Shown here: positions 26,942 to 35,734 of the stretch, piece after piece | Position numbering within the stretch: position 1 is the stretch's first letter | Layout of the letters: the number at the start of each line of letters is the position of its first letter | Source of the DNA: Cyanobacteria bacterium SZAS LIN-3 | GTDB taxonomy: Bacteria > Cyanobacteriota > Vampirovibrionia > Obscuribacterales > Obscuribacteraceae | Length of the DNA stretch: 64,000 nt | Direction of reading: 5' to 3' | Assembly: GCA_018266215.1 (NCBI GenBank) | Contig: JAFEAV010000002.1 | Coordinates: 124,001-188,000, forward strand | Translations under genes and position numbers: made by a program | Notes under the pieces: model-generated | The model's input: the letters and a program-made list of their open reading frames with translations, nothing else | What the model was told of the DNA's origin: nothing | The model's database searches: none

Positions 26942-28000
26942 GTGATCCCTTCTGGTACTGAAAATTTGGTGAGCGGAGCTTCTCTCGATCTTTCGGTGAT
27001 CGTGGCTGTCTACAACGAAGATCCCCGCAACCTCACCGCTCTAATCAATAAGCTGGCCGAAGTGCTTGTGCCGACAGGGCTCAAATACGAAGTGGTCTTT
27101 GTCAACGATGGCTCTCGTGCTCCCACCAGCGACGCTCTGCGTGTGCTGGCCTGCGAAAACGATGGCATCAAACTAATAGAATTGTCTCGCAACTTTGGCC
27201 AGCAAGCGGCCATCACCTGCGGTCTCGATCACAGCGAAGGTCTGGCTGTCGTAAATATCGACAGCGATTTGCAGGATCCCCCCGATCTTATTCCCGAAAT
27301 GGTCGCCCTCTGGAAGCAGGGCTATGACGTGGTTTATGCCACCAGATCCACCCGTCGCGATCGCTTCGCCAAAAGATTTTCGGCCCATGTTTTTTACCGC
27401 ATTCTGGCCGCGGTTTCGACGGTGGAGATACCGCGAGACACCGGAGATTTCCGCCTTATGGACCGCAAGGTCCTGGAAGCGCTGGCCTCGCTGCCTGAAA
27501 AAACAAGATTTTTGCGCGGCATGATCCCCTGGCTGGGCTTCAAGCAGTGCGGCATCGCCATTGATCGCGGCGCTCGCGAGATGGGTGAAAGCACCTATAC
27601 ATTGAAGAAGCTCATCACGCTGTCCCTGGACGGACTTCTGGCTTTCAGCGTGGCGCCTCTCTATTTTGTCGCTTCCCTTGGTCTGGGACTTATCGCCATC
27701 GGTGCGCTGGCTCTGATTGCCAGTTTGCTCTTCCTGGCCGGTGCGGCGGCCCAGCCTCAGGCTGTGCTGGTCAGTTGTCTGGCTCTATTTGCCGGTATTC
27801 AAATTGCCTGCACCGGTGTGGTGGCAATTTATCTGTCTAAAGTACTGGATGAAGCTCGTGCTCGTCCGACTTACATAGTCGGCAATCGCATCGGACGTGG
27901 TTTTGCCGGACTGATTCAGGCCGGTCGCGGCCAGACTCAGAGCCGTGACGCAGAAAAGATCAGACAGGATCTGGAAGTCAGCGCCAGCCGCAGTCTGTAA
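26942..28000 (+). CDS. Polyprenyl-phosphate glycosyltransferase (GT2, DPM1/GtrB-like)
   Basis: The protein has 352 residues and starts at a GTG. Residues 15-240 form a GT2 domain: SVIVAVYNED, FVNDGSR, NIDSDLQDPPDLIP (the DXD-like acidic cluster) and RDTGDFRLMDR, all typical of enzymes that load a sugar onto undecaprenyl phosphate (ArnC, GtrB). Two strong membrane helices follow at about 235-265 and 275-305. Such enzymes make the lipid-linked donor used by GT-C transferases, and three GT-C candidates lie in this window, which fits well. It is 87 bp after the epimerase gene, which could provide the nucleotide sugar. Confidence 0.9.
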   Translation: MIPSGTENLVSGASLDLSVIVAVYNEDPRNLTALINKLAEVLVPTGLKYEVVFVNDGSRAPTSDALRVLACENDGIKLIELSRNFGQQAAITCGLDHSEGLAVVNIDSDLQDPPDLIPEMVALWKQGYDVVYATRSTRRDRFAKRFSAHVFYRILAAVSTVEIPRDTGDFRLMDRKVLEALASLPEKTRFLRGMIPWLGFKQCGIAIDRGAREMGESTYTLKKLITLSLDGLLAFSVAPLYFVASLGLGLIAIGALALIASLLFLAGAAAQPQAVLVSCLALFAGIQIACTGVVAIYLSKVLDEARARPTYIVGNRIGRGFAGLIQAGRGQTQSRDAEKIRQDLEVSASRSL

Positions 28001-28005
28001 ACTTC

Positions 28006-29400
28006 TTATTTATCGACGTTGATGATGTTGATCAACTCTTGGGTTTTGTCGGCCAGGATTTCGGGCGACACTGCTCCGACAGTCAGTCTCAGTAATGGCT
28101 CGGTCTGCGAGCCGCGGGCGGCAAACCACCATTCCTGAAAATTGACCGACAATCCGTCGATGTGTTCTTTAGTACCGCCGGCGATGCTTTCTTCCAGGCG
28201 CTTCAATGTTTCGTGAATGCCGCTTACACGCAGATTGATTTCACCGGAGGTGGAATAAACCGAAAGCGGATTGATCAAAGTGGACAGTGGCTCATGGCCC
28301 TGGGCTACGACATTGATCGCTTCCATGGCCGTACGCAGCGCATTGTCCGTGTTGAACATGTCGGCGTAGTAATAGTGTCCCGACAGTTCTCCGGCAAACA
28401 GGGCGCCGGAATCTTTCAAGGAGCCTATCATAAAGTTTGTGCCGACCCCGGTGCGTACCGGTTCTCCGCCCTTGGCCAGAATATGCTCGGGGACCGAGCG
28501 ACTGGCGCGCAGGTCATAAACGATTTTGCCGCCGCCGTTTTTGGATACCAGCTCACCGCCTATCAGGCCGATCATCAAATCGGTCGGTACGAGTTTGCCT
28601 TTTTCGTCGACGAAGATGGCGCGGTCAGCGTCGCCGTCAAGCGAGACACCGAAGTCGCATTTTTCCTGCACAACGAGTTGGCTCAGCTCATCCAGGCAAC
28701 CCTTATCCAGGGGATTGGGGGTGCGCTTGGGGAAGGTGCCGTCCGGTTTTGTATTGATGACGATGATGTCGACCATCGAAATGGCCGCTTTGACCAGAGC
28801 TTGCACTTCCGGACCGGCCGCTCCATGTCCAGCGTCCATGGCGATTTTCAGTCTGCGGCGAGGGCGCAGGTGACTGAGGAGGAAGGTCAAATACTGGGGA
28901 ATGATGTTCTCAGTGGTGCAGGTGCCCCTGGTTTTTTCCGCACCGCCGGTGGTGCGGCCCATCGAGCCATTGCCAGAACCATTGGACGAATCTGCTTCAA
29001 CCACTTTTCTGATTTCGCCCAGGCCGTTTTGTGCGCCCAGTGGTTTAGCGCATTTTGCATAGAGCTTAAAACCGTTGTGTTCTTTGGCCAGGTGGCTGGC
29101 GGTGATCACCGCTCCGCCATCGAATCCGGCTTGTGCCGCCCACCAGACGGCCATGGGTGTGGAGGCGATACCGATGTCCACTACATCACTGCCGCTTTCC
29201 AGTACGCCTTCGACAAAGGCATCGCGCAGGGAGGGGGATGATAAGCGGGCGTCGTAACCGACGAGGATGCGACCGGAGCCGCCGGGCTTTATGTAGCTGC
29301 CGTAGGCATGCCCAACTTTATGGGCAAAAGCTTCGTCTAAACCATTTCCATATATGCCGCGTATGTCATATGCGCCAAATAGTTTATGCTCAGAACTCAT
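28006..29400 (-). CDS. Phosphomannomutase/phosphoglucomutase family protein with altered active site
   Basis: The protein is 464 residues from the ATG at 29400 (a TTG precedes it). The alpha-D-phosphohexomutase fold is clear: FGAYDIRGIYG at the N-terminus, the metal loop DGDADR (255-260), and the sugar-binding GELSGHYYY (337-345). The phosphoserine loop reads TASHLAKEHNGF, with Ser102 and His103 kept but the usual Asn-Pro replaced by Leu-Ala. Residues 136-160 are a Ser/Gly/Thr-rich insertion absent from typical family members. The enzyme should interconvert hexose 1- and 6-phosphates for nucleotide-sugar supply. It is downstream of the exporter permease on the same strand. Specificity between mannose and glucose is open. 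Confidence 0.85.
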   Translation of the reverse strand: MSSEHKLFGAYDIRGIYGNGLDEAFAHKVGHAYGSYIKPGGSGRILVGYDARLSSPSLRDAFVEGVLESGSDVVDIGIASTPMAVWWAAQAGFDGGAVITASHLAKEHNGFKLYAKCAKPLGAQNGLGEIRKVVEADSSNGSGNGSMGRTTGGAEKTRGTCTTENIIPQYLTFLLSHLRPRRRLKIAMDAGHGAAGPEVQALVKAAISMVDIIVINTKPDGTFPKRTPNPLDKGCLDELSQLVVQEKCDFGVSLDGDADRAIFVDEKGKLVPTDLMIGLIGGELVSKNGGGKIVYDLRASRSVPEHILAKGGEPVRTGVGTNFMIGSLKDSGALFAGELSGHYYYADMFNTDNALRTAMEAINVVAQGHEPLSTLINPLSVYSTSGEINLRVSGIHETLKRLEESIAGGTKEHIDGLSVNFQEWWFAARGSQTEPLLRLTVGAVSPEILADKTQELINIINVDK

Positions 29401-29475
29401 CAAAATCTCTCGGTCTCCCAGCCACTTTCGTCACGATTACAGATTTGATTTTGCCACAAAGAAGCCCAAGTTTGT

Positions 29476-30363
29476 TCACATTACGTCGGCAAAAGACTTC
29501 TTTGTCTTTTCGAAAAACTTAAAGCCGAGAAAAAACGCCACAAGTGCTACTGCTGTATATGTGCCGTAGTGCTGCCAGTTGGGAGCCACTCCTTCCAGCA
29601 CAACGCGACGATAATCGAGGACTATTCCGGCCATCGGATTGAGCCAGAGTAAAAATTGGAAATTGGCCGGCAGTGAAGTGGCCGGGTAGACAATCGGCGT
29701 GGCGTACATCCAGGCGGCGAGCATCAGGGCCATCATATGTCTTATGTCCCGGATATACACTCCCAGGCTGGCTAAAAACCAGCAGAGGCCGGTGGTGAGC
29801 AGCAGTTGCGAGAGGCAGACCAGGGGCAGATAGAGCAGGGTGGCGTGTATCTGATGGGTGAAGAGTGCTACACCGGCAATCAGTATGACGAAAGCCATAG
29901 CTTCGGTGACAAGGGTGGAAAGCACGGTAATGACGGGCAGCACCTGCAGCGGGAAGACGACCCGCTTGACGTAATTGGGATGTTCGAGGATGCACACCGA
30001 AGAGCGGGAGACGGCTTCGGAAAAGGCGCCCCAGGGCAGTAAGCCGGCCATGAGGTAGAGGGCGAAATTGCTGGTCGAGCCGTCACCGCCAAGTTTGACC
30101 TTGAGGATGATGCAAAACAAAAACGTATAAAGAATGAGGTGACCGACCGGGTTGATCATCGGCCAGAGCACGCCCAGAAGCGAGCCCTTGTACTTGCCTA
30201 GACTGTCGCGTTTGGCCATGATTCCGATCAGGCCGCGATGGTCCCAGATGCTGAGCAGTCCTTCCCGCGCCTGGACCGACGTGGTGGGGCTAGCCTGATT
30301 GGTGTTGAGCAAAAGTTTCTTTTGCTCGGCTTCGGCGGACAGGTTTTCTTTGACTAGCGGCAT
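29476..30363 (-). CDS. ABC-2 type polysaccharide export permease (Wzm/TagG-like)
   Basis: This 295-residue membrane protein has six predicted helices. YKGSLLGVLWPMINPVGHL is the N-terminal cytoplasmic motif that leads into helix 1 in O-antigen and teichoic acid exporters. ILEHPNYVKRVVFPLQVLP is the conserved coupling region, and the C-terminus ends NPMAGIVLDYRRVVLEG, a Wzm signature. It would form the transmembrane pore for a lipid-linked glycan. The ATP-binding partner (Wzt/TagH) is not in this window, so it must be encoded elsewhere. It lies between an SGNH gene and the phosphohexomutase gene on the same strand. Confidence 0.9.
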   Translation of the reverse strand: MPLVKENLSAEAEQKKLLLNTNQASPTTSVQAREGLLSIWDHRGLIGIMAKRDSLGKYKGSLLGVLWPMINPVGHLILYTFLFCIILKVKLGGDGSTSNFALYLMAGLLPWGAFSEAVSRSSVCILEHPNYVKRVVFPLQVLPVITVLSTLVTEAMAFVILIAGVALFTHQIHATLLYLPLVCLSQLLLTTGLCWFLASLGVYIRDIRHMMALMLAAWMYATPIVYPATSLPANFQFLLWLNPMAGIVLDYRRVVLEGVAPNWQHYGTYTAVALVAFFLGFKFFEKTKKSFADVM

Positions 30364-30406
30364 CCAGATGTTTCCACAGGTTGACAGATCTCAAGATGGT
30401 AGCACA

Positions 30407-31645
30407 TCACTTATCGGACCTCATGAGAGGTGCTAAATGGTGTTGCAAACCAGGGACAACGCTGCTGTTGAAGAGGGGCAAAAATTTGAGGGAGCCGGTT
30501 TTGGAAAGATGAACAGAATCTCTGAAATCAGTCTGCTCAAAACTTTCCATCTGGTTAATATCGTCTACCTGTGTGCCGTATTTGCTTGCTATCTGGCGGA
30601 CCTTCTTATCCATGAGTTCGTAGATGCCCGGGCCAAGAATGTTTTTGTTTGCTGGAGAAATAGGCATGCCCACTAATTGCACGGCTATGTTGTGACTGGC
30701 ACAGGTGGCGAGCAGTTCATCCAGGGCCTGTAACTGGGTGTTCATGCGTTTTTCGTTGAAAGGGTTATAACGCTTTTGATAGACCTGGAGATCGAGGGCC
30801 AGGCGCTTTTCATAAGCGGGACCCTGACTGTCGGGGGAGTTCAGGTCGGTGCTCTGGGCATCGGCCTGGTTGGTTGGGCCCTCGCTCTTGCCGCCGAAAT
30901 TGCCGTGGCTGGCTTCCCAGAGTGTGAGGGGATGCCCCGATACGCGGCAGATCCACTGGTTGGCCTGTCTCAGCACATGGCGGCGCACCAGGTCGCAAAA
31001 CTGGCTGTGGCTGGCGGCGCAGGCGGTGAAGGCCTCGGCGCTCAGACTGCGGGGCAGAAGACTCTGCCTTCTATTAAGGAAAGTCACTACCGTTCTTGTC
31101 GGCGTGGAAGTCAGTTTATCCCCGACCTCGTTGTCCATAAATTCACGCGGGGCGTAGGTGACAATCAGCAGCTCCGGCTTCTTGCCGTTTTCCACAAGCT
31201 TTTCCACGACGAAGGCCTGGTCGGACATCATCGCCCCCGGTACCGACGAGACATCGAGGCTGACTGGTTTATGCCAGGCGGTGCTCAGCTCCTCCTGATA
31301 GACTTGGTCGCGCTTCAGTCTGCCCCTGGGCGCGTCAATCAGGGATGAGCCCAGGATTATGACCTGGGCCTTGCTGCCGGCCACTATCTGGGCGGTATTG
31401 GCTGCGTATTTGAGCATCCAGGCGGGGATGTCCAGTTCGGCCAGAGGACGCCAGGGGTAAAAATTCCACAGACCTATGTAAAGAACGGCCAGCATGGCCA
31501 GAAGTTGCAGGGTGAGACTGGAAATGAAACGATGGGCCGGCTGCGCTGATTTTTGTGCGGACGAAGGCGCGGCACTTTCCACCGCCCTGGAAAGCAGGGC
31601 GGTGGCTTGATTTTGGCTGCTTGCCTGATCAGTGCACTGTGCCAT
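30407..31645 (-). CDS. Membrane-anchored SGNH/DltD-like protein, family B copy 1
   Basis: This 412-residue protein has a polar cytoplasmic N-terminus (1-42), a membrane helix (about 43-60) followed by FYPWRPLAELDIP, and an extracytoplasmic domain. SGNH-like landmarks are VIILGSSLIDAPRG (Ser101), SVPGAMMSDQAF, TYAPREFMDN and RDSVHLSKTG, where D and H three apart form block V. The complete Ser-Asp-His set suggests hydrolase or acyltransferase activity. FYPWRPLAEL and the overall plan are shared with the protein at 32255-33508. It overlaps the lipoprotein gene by 17 bp and precedes the exporter permease, so it belongs to an envelope operon. Confidence 0.68.
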   Translation of the reverse strand: MAQCTDQASSQNQATALLSRAVESAAPSSAQKSAQPAHRFISSLTLQLLAMLAVLYIGLWNFYPWRPLAELDIPAWMLKYAANTAQIVAGSKAQVIILGSSLIDAPRGRLKRDQVYQEELSTAWHKPVSLDVSSVPGAMMSDQAFVVEKLVENGKKPELLIVTYAPREFMDNEVGDKLTSTPTRTVVTFLNRRQSLLPRSLSAEAFTACAASHSQFCDLVRRHVLRQANQWICRVSGHPLTLWEASHGNFGGKSEGPTNQADAQSTDLNSPDSQGPAYEKRLALDLQVYQKRYNPFNEKRMNTQLQALDELLATCASHNIAVQLVGMPISPANKNILGPGIYELMDKKVRQIASKYGTQVDDINQMESFEQTDFRDSVHLSKTGSLKFLPLFNSSVVPGLQHHLAPLMRSDK

Positions 31646-32258
31646 CTTTTGCTTTTTCCGCGTTCTCTTTTTCGGCCGCCGTCACCAGCGGTTTGAGCTC
31701 TTCTTTCTGGGTCTGGCTGTCCGCCAGGGCCTGCTTGAGCAGGGCGATGTTGGTCAGTTTGACCGATATCGCTTTGCTCAGAGTTTTGTCGGTAAAGGCG
31801 ATGTCGCCCAGATATTCGTCGCCGAAGAAATAGATGGCATCAGGATTTTTGCCCGGTTCATCCACTCTCGATTGCGGCGGCGCGCCTTCGGGCAGCAGGT
31901 TTTTCAGGGCCGCCTCGGCTGCTTCTCTGGTCACCGGCTTGTCTTTGTAGATGATGGCCACCTCAAAGCAGGAGCCGTTTTTCAGTTGTACGATGTACTG
32001 TCCGCCCTGGGGATCGGGGCGACTGATGTACTGACGCTTGCCGCCGGAGTTGGCCTGGGGACTTTGATCCCGCACGAAGGTGACCGAGGCTTCCTGGAAG
32101 ACTTGATCGGGAGTGCCGACTTTGATTTTGCCAAGGTCGATGGTGCCCTGGGATGTAACGGCGTTTTCCTTGTCGAGATTGGGCTCGGAGCAGCCGCTCA
32201 AGATGAGCGGACTGAGGGCCAGAGCCAGGACTGCCAGATGTATTGTATTTTTCGTCAT
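31629..32258 (-). CDS. Lipoprotein of unknown function
   Basis: The protein has 209 residues with a signal peptide ending in a lipobox ILSGC (lipidated Cys23). The mature part is hydrophilic: VTFVRDQSPQANSG, a beta-rich centre containing GSCFEVAIIYKDKPV, and a long C-terminal helix (about 165-205) rich in Glu, Lys and Ala. No known domain is recognised. Its ATG overlaps the stop of the upstream SGNH gene by 4 bp (ATGA) and its end overlaps the next SGNH gene by 17 bp. Such tight sandwiching between two SGNH paralogues suggests it works with them at the cell surface. Confidence 0.75.
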   Translation of the reverse strand: MTKNTIHLAVLALALSPLILSGCSEPNLDKENAVTSQGTIDLGKIKVGTPDQVFQEASVTFVRDQSPQANSGGKRQYISRPDPQGGQYIVQLKNGSCFEVAIIYKDKPVTREAAEAALKNLLPEGAPPQSRVDEPGKNPDAIYFFGDEYLGDIAFTDKTLSKAISVKLTNIALLKQALADSQTQKEELKPLVTAAEKENAEKAKDGTVH

Positions 32259-33508
32259 TTCTTTGTGGTTCCAAAAACGTGCTGGAAATTATCAGAAGCG
32301 ACGACATGATTGGCGAAGAGCGGCACGAAATGCGCTGCGCCACCGGTTGATAGATGAACCGAATCGAGATATTCATCCTGGGCAAAGGACACTTGCCCAT
32401 CCGTATTGAAGTCGTAAAGACCTGCACCATATTTGGTGGCAAGAGTTTGCAGCCGTTTTTGCATTGCAGAAAAGACGCCCGGTTGGAGAAGAGCCATGTT
32501 TGCCGGTGAAACCGGCATACCGACAAGCTCGACTCGAATATTCTTAGCGCGGCTGACGCTCAGAAGTTGCTCCAGGTGACTGTATTGCTCGTCGATGCGA
32601 GCTTTGTTTTGTGGATTGTAGCGGCGGTTGTAGAGCTCCAGATCGGCTGCCAGGGCCTTTTGTCGGAAGGCCGGGGTCTCGTCGGCGTTTTTGCCTGAGT
32701 TGCTGTCGCCTTCTTGCTTGCTCTCCTGGACACTGGCCTTGCCGTCGGCGCCTGCTGGCGCGGTTGCGTGTTTTGACGCTTCCCAGAGGCTCTCCGGATG
32801 GCCTGAGATTTTGCAGACATAGTTGCGGGCCAGGCGCAGCACATGGCGGTGCACCATGTCGATAAAGGCGGCGTGATTGTCGAAGCACTGGCTGAGCGCG
32901 GCCCAGGACAGGTCTTTGGGCAGAAAGGAGCTGCGCCGGTTGATGAAGGTCAGCACTTTTCTCGTCGGCGTCGTATTGATTTTGCCTTCTATTGTATTGT
33001 CCATAAAATCGCGCGGGGCGTAGGTATAGACAATCAGGTCTGGTTTTTTCTTGTGCTCCAGCAGTTCATTCAAAATGAAGTCCTGATCCGATGCGATGGC
33101 ACCGGGCACGGCCATGCAGCAGACATCGAGTTTCCGGCCGGAGCGGGCATTGATTTCTTCCTGGTAAACAGCAGGACGGGCCAGTCTGCGCGGAGCGGCC
33201 AGGGTCAGCGATGAGCCGAGGATGACAATCGGCGGGTTGCGCTTTGTCATCATCAAGTCCACCTGGTCGGCAAAATCGACAATCCAGCCGGGGACGTCCA
33301 GTTCGGCCAGGGGGCGCCAGGGGTAGAAAGCCCACATGGCCAGATAGGTGGTGCTCAATAGCAGGCACAAAATGACGGTGAAGCTGCCGGCGGCGTTAGC
33401 CAGTCCCCGCAATTTTTTCCGCGGCGGAGGCTCTTGCGGCAGGCGGGCGTGCTCGGTCGAGCGCCCGCTTTCAGGCGCTTCCAGTAAAGAGCTGGGCTTG
33501 GCCACCAC
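32255..33508 (-). CDS. Membrane-anchored SGNH/DltD-like protein, family B copy 2
   Basis: This 417-residue paralogue of the 30407-31645 protein has a polar N-terminus (1-38), a membrane helix (about 39-60), FYPWRPLAELDVP, then IVILGSSLTLAAPR (Ser100), CCMAVPGAIASDQDF, TYAPRDFMDN and LDSVHLSTGG as block V with the Asp-x2-His pair. It starts at GTG; a purine-rich GAGGAGAAGAG lies about 14 bases upstream, and an adjacent GTG is possible. It heads a run with the lipoprotein, copy 1, the exporter permease and the mutase. Acyl or sulfo-type modification of a secreted glycan is a reasonable guess but unproven. Confidence 0.68.
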   Translation of the reverse strand: MVAKPSSLLEAPESGRSTEHARLPQEPPPRKKLRGLANAAGSFTVILCLLLSTTYLAMWAFYPWRPLAELDVPGWIVDFADQVDLMMTKRNPPIVILGSSLTLAAPRRLARPAVYQEEINARSGRKLDVCCMAVPGAIASDQDFILNELLEHKKKPDLIVYTYAPRDFMDNTIEGKINTTPTRKVLTFINRRSSFLPKDLSWAALSQCFDNHAAFIDMVHRHVLRLARNYVCKISGHPESLWEASKHATAPAGADGKASVQESKQEGDSNSGKNADETPAFRQKALAADLELYNRRYNPQNKARIDEQYSHLEQLLSVSRAKNIRVELVGMPVSPANMALLQPGVFSAMQKRLQTLATKYGAGLYDFNTDGQVSFAQDEYLDSVHLSTGGAAHFVPLFANHVVASDNFQHVFGTTKK

Positions 33509-33604
33509 TTTGGGGATCTCTTCTCCTCTTCGACCTGAAATGAAAGGATGTCAGGTGTGTTGATGCTAGCACGATGGGCGGGCTAGCTTTCCCGGGCCCG
33601 GCAT

Positions 33605-33620
33605 AAGTTAGCTCTAACTT
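33605..33620. repeat. Inverted repeat after the sbcD-like gene
   Basis: AAGTTAG (33605-33611) and CTAACTT (33614-33620) form a 7-bp inverted repeat with a 2-bp centre. It lies 15 bp beyond the sbcD-like stop codon (leftward gene) and 97 bp upstream of the family B SGNH gene. There is no T-tract, so a terminator is doubtful. An operator is equally possible. GCTAGC also occurs twice nearby (33565-33589). Confidence 0.35.
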
Positions 33621-33634
33621 TCGCCGCGGGAGGC

Positions 33635-34906
33635 TCAGAGTCCAGATCCTTGCTCTTTATCGCCGGATATATCGGCGGTCACTTTTTGCATTATTTCTTT
33701 TGCACGATTGAGCAGGCGCTCGCGTTTGACCGGATCGGCCGTAACCTCGGTCAAATAGGTGTCCAGTGCCGTCAGCGGCGAGAGGACGGCGTTTTCGTTC
33801 AGCTGCGGCATGCGCGCCCGCTGGTGCGAGGGCATGATTTCGGCATGCAGCTTGACCGAGAGGGCGGCATCGGCGGCGTTGCGCAGTTTGTCTTCGTCGA
33901 CGAGCGACATTTTGTCCTGGTCTATCTTGTAGCGCACGCGCAAAACGCAGCCGGGCACGCAGGCTTTGATGATTTTGGCGAGCAGATCTTCGGTCGGGTT
34001 TTCGCTGCCGCAAACGTCGGCGTCGACTGTGATAAAGGGGCGCGGGTCGATGGAATGAAATTTGAAATCGGCCTTGCCTCGACTGATCTCAACGTGGACA
34101 AAGCCTTTGTCCTCTTTTTCTTCGCCAAAATCCACCCGCTCCAGGGAGCCGGCGTAGACTATGGCCGGGGCACTGGGTCTGAGGATCTGGTATTTGTGGA
34201 TGTGACCGAGGGCGACATAATCGACCCGGTGGTCCACAAACATTTCTGTGGGGAAAGTAAGGGTGTAGCCCACCAGCAACTCTTCTTCGATACCGGCCAG
34301 GGCGCTGTCGGTGGCCATGTGCGCAGTGACGACGGTGGGGATATTTTCGTCCAGATTGAGATAATGTCCGCGCAGCAAGTCGCGGATGTGATCCACCAGG
34401 ACTCTGTCTATATCAGCCGCCGACAGATCTTTATACTTATCCAGGGTCATCAGTTGATGTCTTGTGATGTGCGGCAGACCAATCAGTTGCAGGGCACCGT
34501 TTTTAGTATCAAGTTTGATCGACATGGGCCGGTCGATAGTCATCACGCCCGGTACTTCCAGGCTCTGAAATACCGACATGGCATGGCTTTGCGAGGAGCG
34601 CAACAGTTGATCGTGGTTGCCCACAACAAGAATGGTCTGAATATTGGCGTCGGACAGACGTTTCAACTGCAGGGCAAACATCTTTTGATAAATGGGATCG
34701 GGAGAGGCGTTGCGGTAGGCGTCTCCGCTGAAGAGAAATATGTCGGCGCTTTTTGAGATGGCAAAGTCCACTACTTTGGAGAGGGCCAGGACAAAGTCCT
34801 CAAAGCGCACGTTCAGTCCGGTGGCCGAGTTGATGCGACCGTGCGACTCGCCGGAGCCGAAGTGGATATCGGAGACGTGAATAAGACTGATTGCCATAAC
34901 AGCCAT
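33635..34906 (-). CDS. SbcD/Mre11-type DNA repair exonuclease
   Basis: The protein is 423 residues from the ATG at 34906; ATG 34897 and TTG 34915 are also in frame. Calcineurin-like phosphoesterase motifs are all present: VSDIHFG (D13, H15), FLFSGD, VVGNHD, VTAHM and ALGHIH. After the nuclease domain comes a capping region (about 280-380), ending in a helical tail. This matches SbcD, the nuclease subunit that works with SbcC on hairpin and double-strand ends. No SbcC gene is adjacent, which is unusual because the two are normally neighbours. It could also be a stand-alone YhaO-type phosphoesterase. Confidence 0.75.
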   Translation of the reverse strand: MAVMAISLIHVSDIHFGSGESHGRINSATGLNVRFEDFVLALSKVVDFAISKSADIFLFSGDAYRNASPDPIYQKMFALQLKRLSDANIQTILVVGNHDQLLRSSQSHAMSVFQSLEVPGVMTIDRPMSIKLDTKNGALQLIGLPHITRHQLMTLDKYKDLSAADIDRVLVDHIRDLLRGHYLNLDENIPTVVTAHMATDSALAGIEEELLVGYTLTFPTEMFVDHRVDYVALGHIHKYQILRPSAPAIVYAGSLERVDFGEEKEDKGFVHVEISRGKADFKFHSIDPRPFITVDADVCGSENPTEDLLAKIIKACVPGCVLRVRYKIDQDKMSLVDEDKLRNAADAALSVKLHAEIMPSHQRARMPQLNENAVLSPLTALDTYLTEVTADPVKRERLLNRAKEIMQKVTADISGDKEQGSGL

Positions 34907-34981
34907 TGTAGTCAAAGCCGCTGGTTTCAGGTAAGTTCGGCTTAATCATGATAGATTTATTGCCTCTAATGAAAAGAAGCT

Positions 34982-35734
34982 ATGATGAACGGCAAAGCAC
35001 TGTCATTACTTGCTTTTTCCCTGACCCTGGAACTGGTTCTGGTGAACGCCTGTTGTCAGGCGGCGATGAGTAATGCTTCGATGCCCGGATCTTCTCCTTA
35101 TAAGGAAACCGTCACGGCGGCATTGCCGAACGGTCAGGTTGACGTTGTAAAAGATGGGCGCAGATTGAGTGTGGTCGTCTGGGGCCGGCGCAGATTATCG
35201 GTGCGTGATTTAAAACTTGAGGCCCTGATGCTGGCTACGGCGCTCGGTCGACAGTATCCGGGTGCCTTTGAAACCGTTGATTGTTTATATAAAGAAACCT
35301 GTAGTCCCGGCTCCAGCCTGCGCCTGGTCGTCAAAGAAGCCGACCTTCTGGCCTATGCCCGGGGTGAGATAAGCAATCTTGAACTGCTCTCGGCGGTAGC
35401 GGCTGTGAGCGAGCGCAATCCCACGGTAGGCGAAAAGTATAAAGGTTTGTCCTATCGTCAAATCCTTGATCAAAACTCGGTTGTAGCCGGGGTGTGTGCG
35501 GCGGAACGCAAAGAATTGTGCGATCAGCTCACAACTTTGCAGGCAAACGGCTATGATGTAACCCAGGCTACACGGCAGTTTTTTGCCCTGGAAGATCTGG
35601 TGCGCACCGGGCAATGTGCCTCCGCTCAATTGTCCGCTGCTTTTAACCGCACCAGACAGTGCATCGCAGAGTCCGTAGCAAAGGCGCAAGGCGTTAGCGT
35701 GGCAAGCTCGAGGATGACAAATTGGCAAAGGTAA
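34982..35734 (+). CDS. Secreted protein of unknown function
   Basis: This 250-residue protein has a signal peptide (MMNGKALSLLAFSLT to CCQAAM, likely cleaved after about residue 28). The mature chain holds cysteines in pairs (DCLYKETC, CAAERKELC, then GQC and RQC), consistent with disulphides outside the cytoplasm. No family is recognised. It starts at ATG; its last 13 bases overlap the start of rlmD, so transcription and translation of the two may be linked, though the functions look unrelated. A cell-wall or periplasmic role is only a guess. Confidence 0.7.
   Translation: MMNGKALSLLAFSLTLELVLVNACCQAAMSNASMPGSSPYKETVTAALPNGQVDVVKDGRRLSVVVWGRRRLSVRDLKLEALMLATALGRQYPGAFETVDCLYKETCSPGSSLRLVVKEADLLAYARGEISNLELLSAVAAVSERNPTVGEKYKGLSYRQILDQNSVVAGVCAAERKELCDQLTTLQANGYDVTQATRQFFALEDLVRTGQCASAQLSAAFNRTRQCIAESVAKAQGVSVASSRMTNWQR

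Noticed and set aside
28162..29241. 359-residue open frame on the plus strand opposite the phosphohexomutase gene
   Set aside because: It is an antisense shadow of a well-supported gene with full mutase motifs; its translation lacks recognisable domains and there is no ribosome site.
33650..34756. 368-residue open frame on the plus strand opposite the sbcD-like gene
   Set aside because: Antisense of a gene with all phosphoesterase motifs. High GC makes such mirror frames common.
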